DNA from: Promethearchaeota archaeon
GTDB taxonomy: Archaea > Asgardarchaeota > Lokiarchaeia > Sigynarchaeales > SOKP01
Reading direction: 5' to 3'
Assembly: GCA_014729315.1 (NCBI GenBank)
Contig: WJKD01000697.1
Span: forward strand, 1 to 20,830
DNA length: 20,830 bases
Every line of letters begins with the position of its first letter. The first letter of the stretch is position 1. Below, piece by piece: positions 1-7,735 of the stretch. The notes beneath the pieces are model-generated. The model did no database searches. It was given only the letters and a program-made list of their open reading frames with translations, and was not told the origin of the DNA. The position numbers and the translations under genes were made by a program.

Positions 1-280
1 AACGGCATATAAAAGACCCCTTCGTGTCTATTTTATTATGTAATACAATTATGAATATAAAAAAATTTTCAAACAATCAATATGTTGCTTGGTATATAAA
101 ATAAGTAAGTCAGCAAGTAAAATTTAATCCTTAAAGACAATAACTAATAATTATTCATTTTATTTTCGGATTCATTTAAAATATATTCAATTCATTGATT
201 TTGGATTCTTTAAGACTAAGTTATTAAGCCTTGATCGAATTAAATTTTACTAAAACTTATACTTATATAAATTAGGTTTC
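1..280. other. Left-edge noncoding AT-rich stretch
   Basis: No gene can be supported here. The three forward frames each close within about 35 codons of the edge, and none of the short translations resembles a known family. The stretch lies downstream of the minus-strand TPR gene that ends at 281, so it may hold that gene's 3' untranslated region and the flank of whatever lies to the left. There is no clear hairpin or T-run. Confidence 0.5.
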
Positions 281-811
281 TTAAAACTCATTTTCAGATT
301 TACAATTTGGGCAAACCCAAATTTGATTCGAAAAATCTGCATTCAAACTCGAATTTGTGATTTTAAAGCCGCAATAAGGACAAAAATTCGGAATCTGGAC
401 TATTTTTTGAGTTTTCTGAGGTAATTTATGGCAAGGAGTATTTTCATCGAGCGATATGGTCTCTATTAAATTCTGAATATACATTTCTCTGTGAGGAGCA
501 ATTTTAGCAACTTGGTTGTAAGTATCTATAGCGTTTTTGTAGTCTCCAATTTCTTTATAGAAATTGGCAAGGTCGAACATAATTATATCGTCTTTGGGGT
601 GGAATTTCAGACAATGTTGCACGATTTCAATGGCTTGGTGTAGGTCGTTAGCTTTTCTGTAAGTTTGAGCCAATTTTCTATAGGCTTTTTTGGAGAAGGG
701 ATTGATCTCAAGAGCCTTCTTATACATTTTTACGGCGCGAGCAATATTCCCCTTTTTTCTGTATCTATTTCCTTTTCTCAGGAGTCTTTTCAGCGTTTTA
801 TAAGCATTCAT
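281..811 (-). CDS. TPR-repeat protein with C-terminal zinc ribbon
   Basis: This 176-residue protein carries about three tetratricopeptide repeats (roughly residues 5-38, 41-74 and 76-109). They show the usual A/Y/G pattern and the NP or HP turn that ends each helix pair, as in ALEINP and CLKFHP. A linker follows, then a C-terminal zinc ribbon with C144/C147 and C167/C170 (CPYC and CPNC). TPRs bind proteins, and the ribbon probably adds a small protein- or nucleic-acid-binding module. There is no signal peptide or membrane segment, so it should be cytosolic. The N-terminus is rich in Lys and Arg. The ATG is preceded by AAGGAT, a plausible ribosome-binding site. It is divergent from the PH-domain gene 121 bp away. 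The gene at 9160 has the same architecture and may be a distant paralogue. The partner is unknown. Confidence 0.85.
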   Translation of the reverse strand: MNAYKTLKRLLRKGNRYRKKGNIARAVKMYKKALEINPFSKKAYRKLAQTYRKANDLHQAIEIVQHCLKFHPKDDIIMFDLANFYKEIGDYKNAIDTYNQVAKIAPHREMYIQNLIETISLDENTPCHKLPQKTQKIVQIPNFCPYCGFKITNSSLNADFSNQIWVCPNCKSENEF

Positions 812-932
812 TATATCCTTCGGTGCGTCTTCTATTAAGATTATCTATTATCGAATATTTAAATATTAGTAGTCTTATTACTCTATTAAAATTTTAAAAA
901 CGTACAAATAAAGTAATATAGAGGAATTAGAA

Positions 933-1328
933 TTGGGATTAATATCTGGGTTAAGAGGAAATGCCGGCGTTGTTGACCAGGATAAATTATACGAAGAGGT
1001 CGGCCCGCTATTAGTTGAAGGAGAAGAAATCGGAATTGGTTTCAAGGTTCTCCGGGATAAATTTATTTTTACCAATTATAGACTTATTATTATGAATAAA
1101 CAAGGTCTCACTGGTAAAAAGGTTGATTATCTATCGATTTTATATAGCGCAATAAGTCGATATAGTATTGAAACATCTGGTCATTTTGACCTCGATGCGG
1201 AACTTAAAATTTGGATTTCCAGCCAAGAACTGCCGATTCTCGACCAGAAATTCAATAAAAAAGTTAATATTTACGACTTACAGAAAGTTTTAGCAACACA
1301 TCTTTTTGGAGATGCGAATACTTTATAG
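933..1328 (+). CDS. Bacterial-type PH domain protein (bPH_1 / PF08000-like)
   Basis: This 131-residue protein is almost entirely one pleckstrin-homology-fold domain of the prokaryotic YvbH/bPH_1 type. The diagnostic run is nearly intact: RD at 41-42, FTNYRLI at 46-52, NKQGLTGKK at 55-63, YLSI at 66-69, ET at 80-81 and FDLDAELKIW at 85-94. Family members are small, soluble and often oligomeric; their ligand is poorly defined. The start is TTG, not ATG. GAGG (921-924) sits 8 nt before it, and no in-frame ATG gives a full domain, so the TTG is well supported. The length matches the single-domain family, and there are no membrane segments. A T-run follows the stop at 1354-1363. The family call is strong; the cellular role is unknown. 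Confidence 0.88.
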   Translation: MGLISGLRGNAGVVDQDKLYEEVGPLLVEGEEIGIGFKVLRDKFIFTNYRLIIMNKQGLTGKKVDYLSILYSAISRYSIETSGHFDLDAELKIWISSQELPILDQKFNKKVNIYDLQKVLATHLFGDANTL

Positions 1329-1753
1329 GATTTCAAATAATGATATTTCTTTCTTTTTTTTTTCATTAATTTCTCTGAGTTCAGCTTATTTGCTATCTTA
1401 ATAACTGAAGAATGTGGAAATAAAATCTATATTCCTTAGCTCCAAAAACTAATAATTAACTTTTTCAAAGATTAAAAGAATTTGTGGAACAAGATAAATA
1501 TTGTTAAGAAGACGCCAATTTTATTACTTATGTTTTTCGGAAGCCAAGACGATGTTTTTTGAAGACGAGGTTCAATGTTAAGGTAAACACCTTTGATTAT
1601 TATCTGTTATAGGCTTATAAAAAATGTTAAATTTCAATTACTAAAGGAATTAATCGAGAGCTATAAACATCTCTTAATGAATGAAGCTTCCGTAATATTA
1701 TGTTCATGTAAAAAAAAGGTATTATCATAGTTGGAGAACTATGAGTCGAGAAC
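1329..1753. other. 425-bp gene-free interval
   Basis: No convincing gene is visible between the PH-domain gene and the minus-strand 96-residue gene. The interval holds the T-run at 1354-1363 and only very short open frames, such as about 10 codons from an ATG near 1530 and about 17 codons near 1678, with no family resemblance and no ribosome-binding site. No clear repeat or RNA structure was found by eye. Confidence 0.5.
1354..1363 (+). terminator. T-run terminator after PH-domain gene
   Basis: There is an uninterrupted run of ten T about 25 nt after the PH-domain stop codon, inside a longer pyrimidine-rich tract. Archaeal RNA polymerase terminates intrinsically on U-rich stretches without needing a hairpin, so this is a reasonable terminator. 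It is judged from composition only. Confidence 0.45.
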
Positions 1754-2044
1754 TTACCACTTTTCCTGCAAGAACGAGATTAGCTGGTTTCGAGATATTT
1801 TTTTCTCTTGTAAGGATAACCAGAAGTTTTCATCATCAACTCGTTCGATTACCACATTCTCATTTCCCTTACCCGTAAAACCCATACAGCTTGGAATCCC
1901 TTCTGGGTTGCTGTCCGGAATTTTATCAAGGAACGAGATTAATTGATCAAAATCTATTCCTTTATAATCGATGGTTTCGCCATCGCCGGTAGCAGTCCAG
2001 GATTCATCGATGCTTTGAACCCATATATCTCTTTTATTTGACAT
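1754..2044 (-). CDS. Unrecognised 96-residue acidic protein
   Basis: I do not recognise this family. The 96-residue product is acidic and soluble, with no signal peptide, membrane segment or cysteine cluster. It contains two similar short segments, QLISFLDK (about 34-41) and QLISFLQE (about 87-94), one in the middle and one at the C-terminus, which may be related helices. The start is supported by GTGA (complement of 2051-2054) 6 nt before the ATG, the same motif that precedes rpiA, dodecin and the thiolase. The forward-strand frame at 1731-1946 is a shadow of it. It is isolated: a gene-free stretch lies downstream and a tRNA-Ala gene lies about 250 bp upstream on the same strand. It is likely a real gene of unknown function. 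Confidence 0.6.
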   Translation of the reverse strand: MSNKRDIWVQSIDESWTATGDGETIDYKGIDFDQLISFLDKIPDSNPEGIPSCMGFTGKGNENVVIERVDDENFWLSLQEKKISRNQLISFLQEKW

Positions 2045-2291
2045 TTTTTTTCACTTATTGATTTTTTGTGTGGTTAATATGAATACTTAATTTTAAGTAT
2101 TTCTCAATATATTAGCTTAAGTTTTCGTCTTCAATGAACAATAAAATTAGGGGAGAATAAGGTCGGATGCATGGTCAATTATATAGAGATCCAGCCCTTT
2201 TATTAAAAAGTCAATCCTGTTTATAGATTAATTATTTATTAAGCCAATATAGGGATTCTGGGTATTAGGTCTTCCAGATTGCTTAGATGAT

Positions 2292-2366
2292 TGGTGGAGT
2301 CGGAGGGAATTGAACCCTCGGCCTTTCGCATGCCAAGCGAACGATCTGCGACTAATCCACGACCCC
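2292..2366 (-). tRNA. tRNA-Ala (anticodon GGC), CCA encoded
   Basis: Read on the minus strand, this folds into a cloverleaf. The acceptor stem is GGGGTCG with CGACTCC and contains the G3:U70 wobble that marks alanine tRNAs. The D-stem is GATT/GATC. The anticodon stem is TTCGC/GCGAA with loop TTGGCAT (anticodon GGC, reading GCC). There is a five-base variable region, and the T-stem is GAGGG/CCCTC with loop TTCAATT. The discriminator is A, and CCA is encoded (2292-2294). There is no intron. The D-loop is odd: AGTCGCA lacks the consecutive GG expected at positions 18-19, although C56 of the T-loop is present. The identity is firm; whether the altered D-loop affects folding is unknown. Confidence 0.93.
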
Positions 2367-2494
2367 ACTAGAGAACAAACTTAAAACAGCGCAACATATT
2401 AGAAATAGATCGTAGATTTGTAAAATATATAATATACAATTTTTAAAAAAAATTGCGGTTTTTAGCAATTCAGTTTTTAGCAAATTAAAATAAC

Positions 2495-2503
2495 AAATAA
2501 ATA
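2495..2503 (+). promoter_or_regulatory. Possible TATA box of the S8 protease gene
   Basis: An AT-rich TATA-like box (AAATAAATA) is centred about 26 nt before the ATG at 2526. At the usual archaeal spacing, transcription would start at or very near the ATG. No ribosome-binding motif precedes the ATG, which would fit a leaderless message. The background is AT-rich, so this is tentative. Confidence 0.35.
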
Positions 2504-2525
2504 TCAATGATTACATAACACATCT

Positions 2526-5500
2526 ATGAAATCTTTTTTTAAAAAAAGTAGCCTTATCTTCTTAACAATCATCCTTACGATTAATTTCGCACCATTAGTA
2601 CTCAATTCAAAGAATCCTAACTCAATTGCTTTAAGTTCGAATTTAAAAACTAAACAGAATGTTCCTAATCTCTCTATTCACGATTTAAATGAGTTAATTG
2701 AAGGGGAGGAAGAATTAAAAAAACAATTAGATATAGTTCAGTCAAAATACGATGAACAACTCAGCAAGATGTTAGGGAATATTAACTACGCACCAGGTCA
2801 AGCTACCGAAAAAGTGAAAGTGATAATATCCTTTTCTGAAAGTTTGTCGAAAGAAGAGAGAATACAAGGGATTGACGAGATATTCGACGATTACGACATT
2901 ATTGACAATTACGACATAATACCAGCAACTTATATAGAATGTACTCTCCAAGAACTTATAGCGCATTCAAAACTAATTAACGAGCATCAGAGCATTACCA
3001 GAATTTCCGAATCTAAACTTTACCGATCTCCGGCATTTGAAAACGATTTTCCAAAAGTATCTGCATTAAATAAGGACAGTTTCGAAAATTGGTGGGTACC
3101 CGCTGTGGGCGCTGACAGTATTTCTTACGATGGAACGGGCGTCCGAGTGGCAGTCATAGATACTGGGATTTATCATCATCCCGATTTAAATGTCGTTGCC
3201 GACAACGAATTTGTCACCGGGAGCTCAACAACTTCCGATGGGAACGGCCACGGAACACATTGTGCGGGTATTATTGGGAGTGACGGTGGAGGCTCGGGAG
3301 GAGAATATCGAGGTGTAGCTCCTGGCGTATCTCTTATTAACGCAAAAGCTGGTTCAGACGAGGGGGGTTTATATGAAGCAGATATTATAAGCGCTATAGA
3401 TTGGTGTGTTGATACTGCAAACGCTGACATTATCTCGATGAGTTTTGGAGGGGGAGCACCAGATCCGTATGATTCTATAACTGAGGCTATCGCAAGCGCG
3501 ACTTCGCAAGGTGTTATCTGCGTAGTTGCGGCAGGAAACGAAGGTCCGGATTACTTTACTGGTTCCTCACCCGCCTCTGGAGTTGACGCAATAAGCGTAG
3601 GCGCTACTGACGAGAACAATAATATCGCCTCCTTTACTAGTTGGGGGCCAACATATACTTATCTGGGATATCCAGATGTTGCTGCTCCTGGAGTCGATAT
3701 AATCTCAACGGAAGCCGCCAATTCTTTAAAAAGCACTAGTTTACGCTATGTTGGCAATTATTTCGATTTTTCCGGAACCGCAGATTACATACCACTATCT
3801 GGGACGAGTATGGCATGTCCTATGGTCGCAGGTATATTAGCAATATTAAAAGAAGCATATCCATATCTTACACCCGAAGCTGCAAGAATAGCGTTGTTAG
3901 AAGGAGCGTATAATATATCGAAAAAGTTTCAAGACGATTATCTTAAAGCAGGAGCGGGTATTGTAAATGTTTCTGCTTCGCTGAATTATCTAGAACAAAT
4001 TGAAAGTCTTTATACGGACTATAACGACACAGCCAAAGTGTATCCCAATATTTTACCGTTTCAACCCTACGATTTTGTGAACTTTCCTGGTGAGAGTCAA
4101 AAATTTAATCTCACGATAATTTCGGGAGCCTCAATAAATTTTGACTTTGAAATTCCTACAATAAATGGGTTATCGCTTAAGATGGACGAACAGAGTCCTA
4201 ATTTCGCTGACCCTGGAGTATTATTCTCAACACTCGAAATAAAAGTAGAAAAAGACGCCATGCCAGGAATCAGAACTTTCCAAATTAATCTAACCTCTGG
4301 AGGAAGAGTCTACGACACAATTAATGTTTCATTAGAAATCAAAATACCAGAGTATCGCATACTGATGGACTCGTATCACGGTATGAACGACCTCATCCCC
4401 GAATTTTCGCATTATCAAATGGGATTTCACGAAGCGATGACCGATATAGTAGACTTAAACATTTCAATCGATTACAGCATGGAGTATTGGGATCCAGATT
4501 ACGATAAAAACACTGATAATTCAATTCTCACCGATGAAAAACTCAATCAGTACGATCTTGTGGTATTGCAAACGCCTATTTTACCTTACAATCCTATAGA
4601 AATTACCAATCTCGTTAATTATTATAATGAAGGGGGAGATATTTTATTCTTAGGGACCAGATACCAAGACATGTGTGTTGAAAACATTAACCCTCTTTTT
4701 TCTGAGCTGGGCGTTGATATTCAGATCAAAAAAGTGGATGTAGAGAATTTTGTATGGATTGGATATGGTGCCTTTGGTTACTATCAGAATGTATCAGATC
4801 TGGATGAGCACGCTATTTTCGAAGATGTTAACGGATTTATATGGCAAAGGGGTACAGCTTATACGGTATCAGGAAACGCAGATTCTATCGCGAGTTTGAG
4901 CGGAGAGACGGTGGTTGCGGCGTATAACGGAAGCTCTGAGGGAAAAGGAAACTTTGTTGCTTTTGGCGATTCTACGTGGATATTTAACGAATACGACGAC
5001 GAGAGTTTTTATGAGGACCATAACGCTTTGTTGAATAATTTGTTCGCTTATCTGCTACCAAGAGAGGAGGTGTCATTGACTATAGAATTAAGCTCGTATT
5101 GGTCGAGCAGTGCTCAAGTAAATATCTCTATCTACGCAATGGACCAAGAAAGTAACGAGCCTATAACATCGAGTGTTCTAGATTCCTATCTTAATATATC
5201 TATAAGCGGACCCGCGTCCGATATGATTTTAATGAATTCGCCTACGGACGGTGTTGCTATTAACACTACATATGATCTCCCCTTAACAAGTACTTCGCCA
5301 TATACAATAAGCGTGAACTTAACCATTGAGGGAAAAACCTATAACAAAACGGCAAAGATACTATATTATGCTAGTGGATTAATGCCCCAAATCACGGACT
5401 TGGGGTTCAATGACGACGATGTTAGTCGTTCAGGTATTGATTCTGTAGACCTAACAGCCACAACGGATCTAGGCAATTATGATGTTAATGCTTATTTAAC

Positions 5501-6281
5501 TGTTTATTCTGGGAATCCCTTTAACTATAAGGGAGCCCTTAATAAAACCATTAATCTTGCTAAGATTGCTCCTTTAGTATATGAGAATAGCTTTGATCCA
5601 TCCACTAGTGACCCATCAGGATACGCATCGGTATATATCCTTCCAGAAGATTTAGGTTCTGGGTATATTAATCCAAACTCACAAAGACTGTACATTGAAG
5701 TGGAAAATTCAGCACCTCAGTTTGATATAAGTAATTCGGAGTTTCGATTTGAAGATGGAGACGAATCCTTTCAAGGTTCGCAAGGATTCTATTTTGAAAT
5801 TGCACAAGGAGAGGAAGTTGATTTCGAAGTGGTGGTCGCTGACAGCATCGACAGCACAGCGAATTTACGTGTATTCGTTAACTTTTTTGTATCCTTAATA
5901 ACTCCAAGCACATTTGTTGTGAGTGAATTAAGCTATAGTTCTGGCAAGTTCGTTGGGGATATAGAAATTCCTGAAGCGATGTCCTATAACACGCTTGGAG
6001 GTACTACTGCTATCTCGACAGAGACTGATGTGCAAGAAGATTCTCGCTATATTGGTATACTTTACGTGACGGTGATTGACAAAGAAGGTGCAGCGAGTGC
6101 CTTCCTTATCTATCTTGAGGTAGTTGAGGATTCAGACGATGACGAAGAGAGCATTACTGACGACTTCTTAATCCTGTTTTTAATAATCGCGGGATTAATC
6201 GCAATTGCGAGCATAATTATCGTCGCCGTAGTCTTAATTAATAAACGCAAGAAAGGCGATGACTACCTTTACGAATATTAA
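2526..6281 (+). CDS. Membrane-anchored subtilisin-like protease, Site-1-protease-like architecture
   Basis: This is a 1251-residue secreted serine protease of the S8 family. In order: a signal peptide (1-26, basic then hydrophobic); a coiled, acidic linker; an I9-type inhibitory propeptide (about 94-168); and the subtilase domain (about 190-490). The catalytic triad is D212 (VAVIDTG), H242 (GHGTHCAG) and S428 (GTSMACP), with oxyanion N338 (AAGNEG). After that come a beta-sandwich (about 500-608), a GIFT-like / class-I-amidotransferase-like domain (about 609-845, starting YRILMDSYH and containing VAFGDST), two or more beta-rich domains (about 846-1200), one membrane helix (about 1213-1238) and a short basic cytoplasmic tail (KRKK). 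Many N-x-S/T sequons fit a glycosylated surface protein. The order of protease, sandwich, GIFT-like domain, single anchor and basic tail resembles eukaryotic Site-1 protease (MBTPS1). It stands alone between a tRNA and convergent rpiA. The protease call is certain; substrate and evolutionary placement are inference. Confidence 0.95.
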   Translation: MKSFFKKSSLIFLTIILTINFAPLVLNSKNPNSIALSSNLKTKQNVPNLSIHDLNELIEGEEELKKQLDIVQSKYDEQLSKMLGNINYAPGQATEKVKVIISFSESLSKEERIQGIDEIFDDYDIIDNYDIIPATYIECTLQELIAHSKLINEHQSITRISESKLYRSPAFENDFPKVSALNKDSFENWWVPAVGADSISYDGTGVRVAVIDTGIYHHPDLNVVADNEFVTGSSTTSDGNGHGTHCAGIIGSDGGGSGGEYRGVAPGVSLINAKAGSDEGGLYEADIISAIDWCVDTANADIISMSFGGGAPDPYDSITEAIASATSQGVICVVAAGNEGPDYFTGSSPASGVDAISVGATDENNNIASFTSWGPTYTYLGYPDVAAPGVDIISTEAANSLKSTSLRYVGNYFDFSGTADYIPLSGTSMACPMVAGILAILKEAYPYLTPEAARIALLEGAYNISKKFQDDYLKAGAGIVNVSASLNYLEQIESLYTDYNDTAKVYPNILPFQPYDFVNFPGESQKFNLTIISGASINFDFEIPTINGLSLKMDEQSPNFADPGVLFSTLEIKVEKDAMPGIRTFQINLTSGGRVYDTINVSLEIKIPEYRILMDSYHGMNDLIPEFSHYQMGFHEAMTDIVDLNISIDYSMEYWDPDYDKNTDNSILTDEKLNQYDLVVLQTPILPYNPIEITNLVNYYNEGGDILFLGTRYQDMCVENINPLFSELGVDIQIKKVDVENFVWIGYGAFGYYQNVSDLDEHAIFEDVNGFIWQRGTAYTVSGNADSIASLSGETVVAAYNGSSEGKGNFVAFGDSTWIFNEYDDESFYEDHNALLNNLFAYLLPREEVSLTIELSSYWSSSAQVNISIYAMDQESNEPITSSVLDSYLNISISGPASDMILMNSPTDGVAINTTYDLPLTSTSPYTISVNLTIEGKTYNKTAKILYYASGLMPQITDLGFNDDDVSRSGIDSVDLTATTDLGNYDVNAYLTVYSGNPFNYKGALNKTINLAKIAPLVYENSFDPSTSDPSGYASVYILPEDLGSGYINPNSQRLYIEVENSAPQFDISNSEFRFEDGDESFQGSQGFYFEIAQGEEVDFEVVVADSIDSTANLRVFVNFFVSLITPSTFVVSELSYSSGKFVGDIEIPEAMSYNTLGGTTAISTETDVQEDSRYIGILYVTVIDKEGAASAFLIYLEVVEDSDDDEESITDDFLILFLIIAGLIAIASIIIVAVVLINKRKKGDDYLYEY

Positions 6282-6310
6282 TATTAAATGTAATATCTTA
6301 TCATTATTTC

Positions 6311-6318
6311 TTTTTTTT
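6311..6318 (+). terminator. T-run between convergent protease and rpiA
   Basis: Eight T in a row lie about 30 nt after the protease stop codon, in the 74-bp gap before the end of the minus-strand rpiA. This suits factor-independent archaeal termination of the protease message. The same gap read on the other strand shows no equally long T-run. Confidence 0.4.
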
Positions 6319-6355
6319 GTTCATGTTTTATTAATTTTAAATAATTAAGAAAAAG

Positions 6356-7063
6356 TTATATTTTTATAATCGAAACAGATCCGTCTTTTTGACCTATATA
6401 GGCAGCTTTAGCTATATTAATAAATAATCCCGTGTCGACTACACCAGGAATTGAAAGTAACTTTTGATTGATACTATCTGGGTTCTCTATAAGGCCAAAA
6501 TCAACGTCAATCACGAAGTTCCCATTGTCTGTAACTAGTGGACCCGCTTTTGCTTGGGCCATCCGCAGTACCGGCTTTCCGCCTAGTTTTTGAAATTTAT
6601 TCATAAGTGGGACGTACGCAATTGGAATAACTTCAATTGGAACGCCTTTTTTCCATTTCTCTCCAAGTTTGCTAGACCTCTTCCTAAAATCGGCAATTAC
6701 AATCATTTCTCTCGAGTTTGATGCAATTATCTTCTCTTGAACTAAACATCCGCCTCCACCCTTTATAAGATTAAGATCCTTATCTATCTCATCAGCACCG
6801 TCTATATCTACATCAATTTCTGGATATTGATCCAATGAAACTAATTGTAAACCATATTCCACAATAAGTTGATAAGATTGGAACGAAGTGGGAATACATT
6901 TTAATTTTAAATCTTCTTTTTTATTCATTTCGGCAATCTTTTTAACCGCATAAACTACAGTGGACCCGCTGCCGATACCTATAATCATACCTTTCTTAAT
7001 GTGGTCTTCCACGGCTTTTTCTGCGGCTGTTTTTTTCCCTATTTCAATTAAATCTTCACTCAT
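6356..7063 (-). CDS. rpiA: Ribose-5-phosphate isomerase A
   Basis: This enzyme interconverts ribose-5-phosphate and ribulose-5-phosphate, supplying ribose for nucleotides. The 235-residue length is typical of the RpiA family. Visible motifs are the phosphate-binding GIGSGST (about 29-35), the catalytic DGADE (88-92), KGGGG (101-105) and E110 as the likely general base. By alignment with the bacterial enzyme, D88, D91, K101 and E110 are the active-site set, and all are present. It is cytosolic, with no extra domains. The ATG is preceded by GTGA (complement of 7070-7073) at a 6-nt spacing. It lies 60 bp downstream of purE on the same strand, so the two may be co-transcribed as a small ribose/purine supply operon. 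The identification is firm. Confidence 0.96.
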   Translation of the reverse strand: MSEDLIEIGKKTAAEKAVEDHIKKGMIIGIGSGSTVVYAVKKIAEMNKKEDLKLKCIPTSFQSYQLIVEYGLQLVSLDQYPEIDVDIDGADEIDKDLNLIKGGGGCLVQEKIIASNSREMIVIADFRKRSSKLGEKWKKGVPIEVIPIAYVPLMNKFQKLGGKPVLRMAQAKAGPLVTDNGNFVIDVDFGLIENPDSINQKLLSIPGVVDTGLFINIAKAAYIGQKDGSVSIIKI

Positions 7064-7123
7064 ATCTTTTCACATTTCAATTTTTGCTTTGATATCATTT
7101 ATTATGAAATCTGTTGGTAGAAT

Positions 7124-7543
7124 TTATTTTAATAGATTTAAAATACGGATAGCCAGATAGGCTGCGTTATCTCCACGGTCGATACCAACGCACGCTACAG
7201 GTACTCGTGGGGGCATTTGAACGATCGATAATAGAGCATCCAAACCGCCAAGCTTAGCATTAACAGGTACTCCAATTACGGGCTTTTCTGTCTTAGATGC
7301 AATAACCCCAGGCAGAGCAGCGGCTAAACCTGCCACAGCGATAAATATTTTCGCATCACTATTTTTTATATATTCGTCTAACTTCTCGGGATCTCGATGG
7401 GCGGAGATAATTTGAAGGTCGTAATTTACATTGTTTTCTTTTAAAACCCTTTCCGCCTTTTCGTAGATGTCTTTATCAGATGTACTTCCCGCAATAATCG
7501 CTACAAATCGATCTTCTTGAGAATCTTGGTTTAATTGAGTCAT
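7124..7543 (-). CDS. purE: PurE-type 5-(carboxyamino)imidazole ribonucleotide mutase / AIR carboxylase
   Basis: PurE forms carboxyaminoimidazole ribonucleotide in purine synthesis. Starting at the ATG at 7543, the protein has 139 residues. It shows the substrate-binding GSTSD (19-23), the catalytic histidine H49 in SAHRDP, the glycine/alanine-rich [12 protein letters not shown] (69-80), GVPV (91-94) and MPPRVPVA (110-117). The open frame extends upstream to 7615, but the extra 24 residues are unlike the family and contain no strand leading into the Rossmann-like core; the family starts a few residues before its AIIAGS-type strand. I therefore prefer the internal start, although no ribosome-binding motif marks it. 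Whether it is the class I mutase or the class II carboxylase cannot be settled by eye: the segment [10 protein letters not shown] is not a standard form I recognise. No purK is in the window. It probably forms an operon with rpiA, 60 bp downstream. Confidence 0.92.
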   Translation of the reverse strand: MTQLNQDSQEDRFVAIIAGSTSDKDIYEKAERVLKENNVNYDLQIISAHRDPEKLDEYIKNSDAKIFIAVAGLAAALPGVIASKTEKPVIGVPVNAKLGGLDALLSIVQMPPRVPVACVGIDRGDNAAYLAIRILNLLK

Positions 7544-7698
7544 AATAAATCTAAATGTGTGATGATTAAAAACCATTATATCTAAATTCCAAAATAAAAT
7601 ATCATAAATTGACAAAAACAGTAAATTCCTTTTTTCATCTTGACTATTGATTTATCAAAAACTTTAATATTTTTTCACAACTCCATAATGTAATAAAA

Positions 7699-7706
7699 TT
7701 TATATT
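7699..7706 (+). promoter_or_regulatory. Candidate TATA box of the thiolase gene
   Basis: TTTATATT is preceded by TAATAAAA, a purine-rich stretch that could serve as BRE. A start about 25 nt downstream would leave a leader of only a few bases, which would exclude the GTGA motif at 7723-7726. The TTTAATAT at about 7663-7670 is the alternative box that would keep GTGA within the leader. The two cannot be separated from sequence alone. Confidence 0.35.
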
Positions 7707-7735
7707 GTATAAACAAAAAAAAGTGAAATAACAAA

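Noticed and set aside
1..102. Partial forward frame of about 33 codons at the left edge
   Set aside because: The translation is AT-biased with no family resemblance, and frames of this length are common in such DNA.
878..1075. Minus-strand open frame of 65 codons opposite the PH-domain gene
   Set aside because: It overlaps a gene with strong family motifs on the other strand and has low-complexity Ser/Pro/Asn content, as expected of a shadow frame.
2418..2439. AT-rich near-palindrome TTGTAAAATATATAATATACAA as promoter of the protease
   Set aside because: It lies about 90 nt before the ATG, too far for a standard archaeal promoter of that gene unless the leader is long, and it is not perfectly symmetric.
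7544..7615. Upstream extension of purE by 24 residues
   Set aside because: The extension is unlike the family N-terminus and is hydrophobic but not a clean signal; the ATG at 7543 gives the normal length.
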